Origin: Larix sibirica
Lineage: Eukaryota; Streptophyta; Pinopsida; Pinales; Pinaceae
DNA length: 13,241 nt
Assembly: GCA_004151065.3 (NCBI GenBank)
Contig: NWUY0300034092.1
Location: 13,876-27,116, forward strand
Direction of reading: 5' to 3'
The notes beneath the pieces were generated by a model. That model was given only the letters and a program-made list of their open reading frames with translations. It was not told the origin of the DNA and did not search any database. Below are positions 1 through 7,600 of this stretch, piece by piece. The translations under genes and the position numbers were made by a program. Numbering within the stretch: position 1 is the stretch's first letter; every line of letters begins with the position of its first letter.

Positions 1-1657
1 AATAGATGCCCCCTAATGTGTGAGGTCAAAAGGGCAGATGATGGTCAAAATACATTATAATAGTTTTACGAGGATATGACACATGATTAAGAGTGAAGAC
101 TTGTGTGCTTTGGATCATAAAATCACCTAAAAAAAAATGTATTAGATATTATCTTCCTTGAGGTAGGCATACCCATGCTCAGAGGTAAAATAAGCATAAC
201 CACTAAATCAAATATATTGTGGATCCATCAGATATGTATATAACATTATGATTATGGCTATGAAAGTTATAAAGTGAATATATGTCAACTCAAAAAATTA
301 ATATCCACAAACAAATACAATGTGGATCCACATCTCAATACATAAAAGGAGAATATTTGAAACTGTGTGAAGTACAAATTAGTTCTCCATAATAACAATG
401 TTATGATATGGTAGTGGTATTGTATAATATGCCAAGGGGAGAACCAAGATAGTATGCAATCTCGCCCAATACCTCTGATCCAAAACCATTGCACTATACA
501 ATTCTTATGTATGTTAATAAATGGTTTAAAGTCGAACACGAGAAAAATCATATATTCACTAGGCATTAATGAATCTTGTGGATAAATGCGAGGTAACTCA
601 TCGATGATGATAGTGAACACCAAGGTACCTAGTACATTCTAACAGGTGTGAATAGATGTGATTAATTCAAACAATTGAATAATCCATCTATTAGTAATCA
701 TCTATGAAGACCCATTGTCGACGATGAGAAAACTTGCCATTTATGACAACGATTCCTAAGGTATTATAAAGATATATAAATGTCACTCCCATAGAAAATG
801 AGTTGATGTCAATAGGAAGCGATCCTCTAAAATGAGGGCATTAAGGCATTCCCCATTCGCCAACACAAGATAAAATTGGAACATGATTTGTGTAGAAAAT
901 GGTCATTAACAATAGCTTGAGAGAACATACCACAGATGATGAATCTTGCATGCACTAAATGAGAACAACGCATGAAATTTTCTCTAATTAGTGACCAACA
1001 ATAAAAGTAACTAATAGAGGGGAAGAAATCCATTAATGATGAAAATGGACTACAAGGTACAACACGAATCCCACTATATGAATAAAGGTCTCGATGTTGA
1101 ACTCATGGGAAATTACTCATTTAGTGACCAGCAATGTGATGACATCCGTTGAATGCAAGGTAACCTACAAAAAATGAAATTAAGCCTCTTGGGTGCTACC
1201 GAATCCAAATCTATCTCCCAAATTAATGTGTTGTAGTCACTATGAGGCAACCAACCGATGAGAAGACAGTGATGAATCCTTCCACATTGTCACAAGATAT
1301 ATAATCACTTGATATGATGATATATTGAGACAATTTTACATAGGTAAGGCAAACACTAGACAAACAAAAAACACACATGGAATGTATAACTCAGGCTAAA
1401 CCTTCCCTTGAACATAATCACAACATACTAAATTGCTTGGGAAACAAATAAGACCAAAATATACCAATGATACCACCCATCAATGTAGGATACATTGAGG
1501 GATTCTCCATAGTGATTGGAAGAGTAACCAATCATAGGAGTAAAAGCTCTAAATCATGAACAATTTCTAAGGGAAATAGAAAAACCCAACTATTCAGGAA
1601 TTGACTCACAATAGGTGCTTTGTTCAAGGGTAACGGTAACTTGTTTCCATAATCGAA
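1..1657. other. AT-rich sequence with no recognisable gene; possible 3' flank or LTR of the gypsy element
   Basis: Neither strand shows a frame with a motif I recognise; open stretches at 285-623 and 827-1033 on the minus strand have a composition expected of random AT-rich DNA. The segment follows the integrase side of the element, so it may be its 3' untranslated region, its LTR, or older flanking repeat. It contains weak internal repeats: a pair around 950-1001 and 1070-1136, and TGTGGATCCA at about 218 and 319. Confidence 0.5.
950..1140. repeat. Diverged tandem duplication, two copies
   Basis: Copy A contains GAATC...CATGCACTAAATGAG and then CATGAAATTTTCTCTAATTA followed by GTGACCAACAAT (about 950-1001). 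Copy B contains GAATCCCACTATATGAATAA and then CATGGGAAATTACTCATTTA followed by GTGACCAGCAAT (about 1067-1133). Best-matching core: TTAGTGACCARCAAT, offset about 134 bases. The copies align with small indels, so the duplication is old. Judged by eye only. Confidence 0.4.
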
Positions 1658-1677
1658 TTGAAAATATATCGGTTCTG

Positions 1678-1697
1678 CCCCCCCCCTCCCTCTTTTT
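1678..1697 (-). other. Polypurine tract candidate for the 3' end of the gypsy element
   Basis: The plus strand has nine C, then TCCCTC and five T, so the minus strand reads AAAAAGAGGGAGGGGGGGGG. It lies about 220 bases after the last recognisable integrase sequence, which is compatible with a polypurine tract (the primer for plus-strand cDNA synthesis just before the 3' LTR). The following minus-strand bases are CAGAACCG, not the TG expected at an LTR start, and no LTR copy is recognised beyond it. It may simply be a homopolymer-rich tract. Confidence 0.35.
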
Positions 1698-1919
1698 ATA
1701 AATATTTGTTTTTAGTCTTTTTCATATTAAAAAGCTTGAAAAAAACAAAAAAATGCTATGTTACAATGGAGGATATGAGTTTTGTAGTGCATGCAACTAT
1801 GTTCCAAGCGCACACGACATTCCTATTTAGAAAGGTGAAAAAGGGTGATATGTAGGGTGTGGACACTCATAAACGTGTATCCTCTTGGGATAGGGCTAAA
1901 ATTCTTGTTTTGAGGTCAT

Positions 1920-2790
1920 AATTCTCATCAAGTCAATAACAGTGTTTGTTCCCAACGAGCTAGGAAAATCATTAAATGCCAATTAGATTTGTTTTGATCT
2001 ATCATCCTCTAGCATGAATGATTTCAAAACCTTACTAATGACTTCTACTTTCCCATTTGCATGAGGATAGTTTGGAGATGAATGTTCTTGGTGGAGCCCC
2101 AACTAAGCGGCTAACTATGTCATCATCTTATTTTGAAAATGACTATGATGATATGTTGTGATCTCTCTAGGCACACCAAATGTAAAAACAACATGATTGA
2201 ACACAAACAAAGTTGTTGGCTTACCATCATTTGTGAAAGTAGGCATGGCTTCTGCTTAATTGGTGAAGTAGTTGACAACCACAATAATATATTTATGGCC
2301 ATAAGTAGAAGTCAATTGACACGCCATAAAATCAATCACTCGTTTGAAAAAGGGGACAACAACAACAATAGGATGTAAAGGAGCAAGATGAGCACACATA
2401 TTTCTTGTATAAACTTGGTAGGGAATACGTTTCTTAACTGCTTCCATGAAATATTTAAAAATAAATGGCTAGGAATATCATGGATGCAATATTTTTTGGG
2501 TTATTGCTAACCTAGATAGATGACTGCCACATGCTTCACTGTGATAATGATTGAGAACCTTTTGAACCTCCTCGTGAGTCAAACATTAACCTTAAATCAA
2601 ATCAACCTCTTGACGATACAAAGTGTCATTGGTAATGAGGTTGTTGCTTGCATGGTGGTGAATGCACCAACGTTCATTGTAAGATAGGTGAGAAGGGAAA
2701 TGTTGGTTCTGTAGATACAAAAGAATGTCTCCATACCATGAATAATTAGAGTCAATGAATATTAAATGTTTGTCTGGCAAGGATTCGTTT
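1920..2790 (-). pseudogene. pol: Integrase of the gypsy element, zinc site and DDE triad damaged
   Basis: The integrase inserts cDNA into the host genome. The leader reads MPDKHLIFIDSNYSWYGDIL (from 2780) and YLQNQHFPSHLS. The HHCC zinc domain follows as EEVQKVLNHYHSEACGSHLS, keeping both His, but the paired Cys that should follow read Arg and Tyr (KKRIPYQ, near 2430-2417). The core continues CAHLAPLHPIVVVV, then VIDFMAC with the first Asp at 2331-2333, and GHKYIIVVVNYFTN. Next come AEAMPTFTNDGK and FGVPREITTYHHSHF. The second catalytic Asp, expected in a TDHG-like string, is Tyr (2151-2153). SSPNYPHANGKVEV keeps the Glu (2043-2045). SNWHLMIFLARWEQT near 1985-1940 is the last recognisable part; the usual C-terminal domain is not visible. 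Confidence 0.93.
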
Positions 2791-2845
2791 CCACTCGATC
2801 CTCATTGTCTCAAAGTAACTTTGACATCATCTTATCAAATTGATA

Positions 2846-3230
2846 AGGATTTTTTTTATTTGGATGACACAAATTATATATCAAACTTTTGCAAAGCCTA
2901 AAATCCACTTGGAATACTTGCCCATGATTATTCATCGTGCGTCAAAATATGTTGCATGGGATTGATGTCTTCGATAAGTGTCATTCATCGAAGTAGTATG
3001 TAATGTCGAAGTCTTTGAACAACAAAGACCACTGCCAAGGCTAGCTTCTTGACACGGGAATATTGCAAATCATCTCTAGTAAACCCTTTACTAAGGTAAT
3101 AAATCGCATGTCCCTAATGTGACATCCTCCTAAAGGAAATTCATCCCCGAGGGTTGGCCCATGATACACCATAAGATATACAAGTATTTATTGTAGTTAG
3201 GTAGAATCAACAATGGTATAGACATAAGAG
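2846..3230 (-). pseudogene. pol: RNase H / RT-connection region of pol
   Basis: From 3110 downward one minus-strand frame reads HAIYYLSKGFTRDDL, QYSRVKKLALAVVFVVQ, RLRHYILLR, a TGA (2985-2987), EDINPMQHILTHDE, a stop, SWASIPSGF, a stop, ALQKFDI, a stop and FVSSK. This is the Ty3/gypsy RNase H region with its usual YYLSK, LALA and RHYI segments. RNase H removes the RNA strand of the hybrid during reverse transcription. The single frame across about 260 bases, broken only by stops, shows that this part decayed by point mutation more than by indels. Upstream, 3230-3110, the match is weaker and the frame shifts (SFDALKHALMSIPLL is seen near 3240-3200). Confidence 0.88.
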
Positions 3231-4150
3231 CATGTTTCAAAGCATCAAATGAGTTGCATGTGATCATACCCTATAAACGAAACTCTTTTTTTTAAAAGAT
3301 GCACAGATCCTTTTGTGATCTTGAGACAATTGGGTATGAACCATCATAGGGAATTCACTTTCCATTGGACGTTATGAAGTTGATGAATGTTATGCAAGGG
3401 AGGTACTTGAACTATTGCCACAACCTTGAATGGGTTGACCATGATCTGTTACTTAAAAACAATTAAATCAACAGATGTCCTAGACATGATAGAAAACATG
3501 CACTTGTGAGGATTTAGTCGAATTTTCTAGTATCAACATCTTTCAAAAACTACACAAAGATGGATTGGATGCCCAACTCTTCTCCTTGATTGAGTGGCTA
3601 AGTAATCCAAATAGGCTTCAATAATATGTTTGATTTCATGAAATGCATAGAACATGGCTTGTTGGAATGTATCCCATCATTTTTTAAACCAAATGACATT
3701 TTCCTATAAGAAAAAATGCCCCAAGGACAAATAAATGTAGTCTTTTGTTGATCCCTAGGATGAATTTGAATTTGGTTATAGCCATAAAATCCATCCATGA
3801 ATTAAAAAATCTTATTTCCAACACATTCATTTATGATTTGAATGATGAACGACTTGGTAATTATCTTAGGAAATACTTTTTTCAAATTGCGAAAAGTAGT
3901 ATAGATGTGAATAGTCCTTGTTTTTTATCCATGGGAACAAGGTTTGACACCCATTCGATTAGGGGGACCAAGGAGATAAAGCCACCTTTCGATAACTTTT
4001 CCTCCTCTACCTTGATCGCAACTAATTTATTTGGATTAATAAGTTGAAGCTTTTGTTGAATAGGTCTCATGCTCTCATAAGTTTCAATATCACACTCATT
4101 AACCTGAGTGTTGATGTTTGTCATTTCCTCGTGAGACCAAGAAAAACCGT
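3230..4150 (-). pseudogene. pol: Reverse transcriptase domain of pol, frameshifted and catalytically dead
   Basis: Reading the minus strand: WSHEEMTNINTQ (about 4137), ESMRPIQQKLQLINPNKL, EEEKLSKGGFISLVPLIEW and VSNLVPMDKKQG, then a one-base deletion near 3915. YTTFRNLKKVFPK and INECVGNKIF follow, a stop just before 3799, and MDGFYGYNQIQIHPRDQQKT with the first catalytic Asp at 3793-3795. FICPWGIFSYRKMSFGLKN leads to a second one-base deletion near 3670-3680, then AMFYAFHEIKHIIEAYLDY. The catalytic YLDD box at 3602-3613 reads YLDY, so the second Asp of the box is lost. Thumb-like sequence continues (HIHLLKK-type region near 3300) with more stops, including TGA at 3533-3535. RT normally copies element RNA into cDNA inside particles; this copy cannot. 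Confidence 0.95.
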
Positions 4151-4179
4151 TGTGTTATTCCTGAAAAGGAGTAGTAGAA

Positions 4180-4985
4180 GGCTGAACTTTTGCAGGGGAA
4201 TAGTCAACTCCATTAAAAACATTATATGTTACTCACAGTATTTGTGGAGATATCAATTGCATGGTTTTTGAAATGTTGCCATGTTTCCTACCACATACAC
4301 ATAATGTATGGATGAAGCTCTTATACCAATGAATATATATAGGAACAGTAAGACCCTTTCCTCCAACCTCCATTTTGTCCAATTTGGGAAGAAAGTGTGA
4401 ATGGTGATGCATATCCTCCCATAGTCTCTCAGAACAAATCATTGCTTGAGGAATGACTTCATCTAAAAGTAGGATCATGTCTACAAAATTTTGTGAATTG
4501 TGGTGGTGGGTTGTGGGGGGGAGTGTGGCTAAAGTCCCATAGGGGTGATGTAAATTGATCATACTCCTCCCAAGAGGGAAGATTCTGACCAAGGTCTATA
4601 GAGGCCTTTTGGACATCTTGATAAGTAAACTCAACCACACATAATAGTATAACTAAACTTATATATCTAATTTTTTTGTGAATGCAAATGAGTCTTGCAC
4701 TACCCATAAATATTTTCCAAAGTGTGACATTTTGAAAGTAACTGAGTGTTGTGAGTCAGTGTTCTCTTCAAAATAATACATTTGGAAACCAATTGTTGTA
4801 TTAACAACAGTTGACAAGATCTCATATTTATGGAATGAATCAATGCAACAAATTGGTAGGAAAAGAGAGAAAGTACCCATCAAAGATGATTCCTTGAACA
4901 TCCCAACACCAATACTTCATATGCTCCCATGGAACTGCCCATTATTGTGACATTCAACTTATTGGCAGAAGCTAAATCATGGGTA
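4180..4985 (-). pseudogene. pol: Protease-to-RT spacer of the gypsy polyprotein
   Basis: About 800 bases between protease and reverse transcriptase show only scattered reading frames on the minus strand. Islands include MFKESSLMGTFSL (from 4901), TDSQHSVTFKMSHFGKYLWV and ASIDLGQNLPSWEEYDQF followed by TSPLWDF (4620-4530). The first is a string I associate with the same position in related plant elements; the others I cannot place firmly. Spacers of this size between protease and RT occur in large plant gypsy elements, so no insertion has to be assumed. A sequence resembling the complement of the initiator tRNA 3' end is embedded here at 4314-4330 and is listed separately. Confidence 0.55.
4314..4330 (-). 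other. Sequence resembling an initiator-tRNA primer site inside pol
   Basis: Minus strand ATTGGTATAAGAGCTTC. The core TGGTATCAGAGC, complementary to the 3' end of plant initiator tRNA-Met, is the usual copia primer site; here it differs at one base of 12, and it is preceded by TATATATTCA, which ends in CA as an LTR would. It lies within the protease-RT spacer of the gypsy element. No copia coding sequence is seen beside it, so it may be chance or a small remnant. Confidence 0.25.
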
Positions 4986-4989
4986 GATA

Positions 4990-5388
4990 TATGTCCCTTA
5001 CGAGGGAACCAAATGACTTCAGATACAAGGACACCACAACTATCATGTCATACATCCAACTACATCCTAATAAGGGATTGCAATGTAAAGGAGCATCAAC
5101 AACTTTAGACTATATAGTGATAAATTCCTCCCCTAGTTCAACAGGGAAGCCAAGCATGATTGCATTGGGTTTGAAAGAATGGCCATCGAATTCTTTCAAC
5201 ATCATGGTAGAAGGGACTAACTTAGGAGAACCTATAGCTCTCCAACATGGCAAGGACATAGTGCAAGTAGAAGCCCTTTCATCCACCGCACATTCAAAGA
5301 TGTTAATGATGCATGAATATACATGGATTTGGAATCTGATGTGATGGGGAAATGCATGATTGAGCTTGTCTAACTCAAATGTTATCAA
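4990..5388 (-). pseudogene. pol: Retropepsin-like aspartic protease domain of pol
   Basis: The retrotransposon protease cleaves the Gag-Pol polyprotein as a homodimer. Residues 29-45 of an open minus-strand stretch starting at 5388 read NIFECAVDERASTCTMS. This is the catalytic segment, with the Asp codon at 5281-5283; retropepsins normally have Gly two residues after the Asp (D-S/T-G or D-E-G), and here it is Arg. The frame continues with SPKLVPSTMMLKEFDGHSF and FPVELGEEFITI, is interrupted by a stop near 5106, and goes on with VVDAPLHCNPLLGCSWMYDM. That last part matches the usual hydrophobic-hydrophobic-Gly motif near the domain end (LLGRSW in relatives, LLGCSW here). The substitution next to the catalytic Asp and the internal stop predict no activity. 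Confidence 0.85.
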
Positions 5389-5399
5389 TGAGTATAAGA

Positions 5400-5810
5400 A
5401 GGATAAAACCCACCAATAGCAGTCAATACTGCCTTACATTGCATGGGTCATCTCTAAAGGACTTCCAATGCAGACATGGCACATAGTGCTTGGGCTAAGT
5501 CTTCACAATGTTGCAATTCTAAGCTGGCCTAACATTGGGATTGTGTGATTGCCTTATTATAATTCCTTTTTGAAGGAAAGGAATCATATCAATTGTCAAA
5601 TTCTCTATCTAGAGAGTGCCAATTTATTGTGACATCGTTTCTTCCTTATCTGAAGTTCCAATCTAAGGTCCATCATAAATACAAGCTCAAGTTTGAATAT
5701 TATCTTCTTTCTCACACATGTAGATGTTTGTGTTTGAATAATTGCCCCATTTGGGAGAGTCACCCTAATTTCCCCCTTATAGAGTTGCATGGTCAAGATT
5801 ACTATCAATC
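5400..5810 (-). pseudogene. pol: gag-protease spacer of the gypsy polyprotein
   Basis: Between the zinc knuckle and the protease the minus strand carries a poorly conserved spacer. Its recognisable island is DLAQALCAMSALEVL starting at 5501, followed by stops and AVLTAIGGFYPS. A short SHNPNVRPA string lies just upstream in a shifted frame. These strings resemble the region just before the protease in a widespread family of plant gypsy elements; that comparison is from memory, not a search. The open stretch at 5605-5808 on the same strand has no motif I recognise but lies in the expected place. No function beyond linking gag to pol can be claimed. Confidence 0.65.
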
Positions 5811-5879
5811 ATTTGTTGCTCTTATAGAGAAAACATGTTAGTTAGCATGGTAGGTTGTTGAGCATTCCATTGCAACAAT

Positions 5880-7010
5880 AGTGTTTAGGCTTCCTCAAGC
5901 TTAGGGAATTAATGAGTGAGGTGATCTTCCTGGCAAATCTTGCAAGGAAATTTCACCTTCTTTTTCTCTTTATTCACCTTGACAACATTATTATTGTCAA
6001 TGTTTGTTGCAGCCCCCCATTTCGGATTCTTATTCTTACCTGTTTTCTTTCCTCTAGACTATTGCTTTACTTTAGGATTCATGGTTTTCACTCATGGACA
6101 TCAAAGGATTTGGTGGGGCCTAAGTCATTCATAGTGCTTTCCACAACTTCAAGGGTGCTCAAATATAAGGACATGCTTAACACTTGACTAGTTATAGAAC
6201 CAATTATCCTATCATCATGAGCTCCTATTCTTAGTTTTATTGGGTCAGTTTCTAATCTTGGTGCTTTTGGAAAAATCTCATATAGAACCCTAGATTATAA
6301 ATAGATCAAATCTAATGGTTGGGCTTTCATAATCACTTCTTCCTTGGACAATTCCCTATATAGGGGAAATATCCTTGGCAATATAAGGCATGAGCAATTT
6401 CATGAAGCAATCAGCCAAAAATGGGTCAGGGACTTCAGATTTAATCATTCAAAGTCTTCTCCTCCACTCGTGGATATGATCATAAATATGGGTGGAAGTG
6501 TTATTTCAAAATGATGTTAAAACTCTGGTCCCTATTTCATAACAGATTGGTAACTTGAAACATGTTACAAAGGTCATTTCCAAGGATGGAAATTTATTTT
6601 GCGATGATCATGGTAGCTCAATGTACCATTTCACCACAATCCCTACTAGGGTACAATAAAAAAGTTGCAATATAATATTGTCATCTATTAGGGAGTTTGA
6701 TTAACACCACAAATTAATATCGGTAATGTGATTTTATGGATCTTCTCCAAAGTTTCGCTTGAATTTATGAATGTATTAAGGTTACTTAAGTGGGATGGGA
6801 TGCCATGTTGGATGATGCTACACTGCATTAGCCAATTTCATCAAATTTTACAGGTTAAATGTTGCCGAGAAATTCAACTTTGCATTGTCAATGGAACTAG
6901 GGTTACTATGGATATTTTCTTACATCATAATATTTGTCATGTTACTAGCCATGAAAATGCCCCATGGTATGTTTCCACTTTTGGGGATGAAAGTTGAATT
7001 CATTTGAAAA
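5880..7010 (-). pseudogene. gag: gag polyprotein remnant (capsid-like core and nucleocapsid)
   Basis: Gag is the structural protein that packages element RNA into virus-like particles in the cytoplasm. The best-preserved part lies at about 6670-6300 on the minus strand, where one frame reads CTLVGIVVKWYIELP, then CFKLPICYEIGTRVLTSF, HIYDHIHEWRRRL and VPDPFLADCFMKLLMPYIAK. This pattern is typical of plant Ty3/gypsy gag core domains. The frame is interrupted by TGA at 6608-6610, 6506-6508 and 6449-6451, each where I expect an Arg in this family. Upstream, about 7010-6720, a Pro/Ser/Asn-rich stretch (for example NTSFQMNSTFIPKSG) fits the variable gag N-terminus, with no secure start codon. Downstream the frame leads to a basic linker and the zinc knuckle. 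Non-functional. Confidence 0.85.
5903..6045 (-). pseudogene. gag: Nucleocapsid basic linker and broken CCHC zinc knuckle of gag
   Basis: The minus strand reads a Lys-rich linker (NPKWGAATNID, then VNKEKKKVKF) followed by PCKICQEDHLTH, a stop, and FPKLEEA. The first Cys codon is at 5942-5944, the second at 5933-5935 and the His at 5921-5923, so the spacing starts as C-x2-C-x3-H. The last zinc ligand is missing: where family members have Leu-Cys there is a TAA stop (5909-5911) followed by Phe (5906-5908). The knuckle normally binds element RNA during packaging; this one could not hold zinc and would be truncated by the stop. The basic stretch and spacing make the assignment reliable even in this decayed state. 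Confidence 0.85.
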
Positions 7011-7287
7011 CTAGTGTTAGGAGGGAAAATTATGCTAAAGGGGGTTCCCATATTCGGAATGGTTTTGTTAACTATCTTAATTTAGGAAGATGAGATGAAC
7101 CCACTTACAATAGAGAATCTAGTTGTAGGGATGTGTTCACCCTATAAAACAAAACAATCTTGAACTATAACTACAAAATACTACAAAAAATGGTTAAAAT
7201 AAAAAGAAATATTTTTTATTTCTTTTCTTGTTTTCTATGATCAAAGAAAAACAACTACCTATTCATTGTTTCTAACCTTCAAGAGAA

Positions 7288-7303
7288 GGGCCACGAGCCC
7301 CCA
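7288..7303 (-). other. Candidate primer binding site
   Basis: Minus strand TGGGGGCTCGTGGCCC, preceded by ...CGGCA TTT, so the end of an LTR (CA, at 7307-7308) would lie three bases before the TGG. This is where a primer binding site should sit, about 280 bases upstream of the first gag-like sequence. TGG at the start pairs with the CCA of a tRNA. The first 11 bases equal the tRNA-Pro primer site known from murine leukaemia virus, but as far as I recall plant tRNA-Pro has a different acceptor stem, so the primer tRNA is unassigned. Placement is inferred from context. Confidence 0.4.
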
Positions 7304-7306
7304 AAA

Positions 7307-7600
7307 TGCCGAAAATTTGATAAAACATGTAATACCCCAATTTTGACCCCTGTGAAATATTGGCTTTTAATGTAAATATTGTATACATGCGTTGTATGTT
7401 TCCCTAGCGTGGAGCTCAAGGCCAAGGCCCCGCCATNTGCATGAAGAAAGGGGAGTTTAAGTGGACATAATATTTCCAGAAAGCCTTCGACAAGTTGAAG
7501 CAGAAGAGACCGAGAGCTCAGTACTAACTCTCTAAGATTTCGACAAAGTGTTGGTCACCTGGGAAGGGACCCTCAGCGTGGGTAAGCATTGCTATCCTTT
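7307..7600. other. Possible LTR edge and GC-richer block
   Basis: If 7288-7303 is a primer site, an LTR of the minus-strand element starts here (plus strand TGCCGAAAATTT at 7307). A second possible edge is TGTAATACCCC at 7328-7338, a start sequence common among plant LTRs; it could be the true LTR end or the start of another inserted element. Sequence from about 7390 to 7590 has clearly more G and C than its surroundings (for example AAGGCCAAGGCCCCGCC) and includes N at 7437. No frame of interest is present. GTAAG at 7582-7586 resembles a splice donor. I cannot find a second copy of this segment in the window, so the LTR assignment is tentative. Confidence 0.35.
7437..7437. other. Ambiguous base (N)
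   Basis: A single N in the assembly within the GC-richer block. It marks low support or unresolved polymorphism at this position and affects nothing else called here. Confidence 0.99.

Larger units (their letters stand above)
1678..7306 (-). mobile_element. Degenerate Ty3/gypsy LTR retrotransposon, internal region
   Basis: Conceptual translation of the minus strand gives, in order from high to low coordinate, gag core, zinc knuckle, protease, reverse transcriptase, RNase H and integrase, which is the Ty3/gypsy order (integrase after RNase H; in copia it precedes RT). Family-typical strings visible include WYIELP, DLAQALCAMSALEVL, FMDGFYGYNQIQIHP, RLRHYILLR, PLHPIVVVVPF and SSPNYPHANGKVEV. 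All domains contain stops or frameshifts, so this is an old inactive copy. The right limit is a candidate primer binding site and LTR edge near 7303-7307. The left limit is uncertain: recognisable integrase fades near 1920 and a purine-rich tract lies at 1678-1697, but the element may run on to or past position 1. The domain assignments are secure; the boundaries are inferred. Confidence 0.9.

Noticed and set aside
285-623. 112-codon open frame on the minus strand
   Set aside because: No motif or domain pattern; residue content (Ile, Phe, Tyr, His-rich) is what AT-rich non-coding DNA gives; no promoter or intron evidence.
4979-5344. 121-codon open frame on the plus strand
   Set aside because: It lies opposite the protease domain, which has clear family motifs on the minus strand; the plus frame is a shadow.
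7202-7226. Perfect hairpin, arms AAAAGAAATA and TATTTCTTTT with a T5 loop
   Set aside because: Entirely A/T-rich low-complexity sequence in the gypsy leader; such symmetry is expected by chance and there is no sign of a terminator or microRNA precursor.
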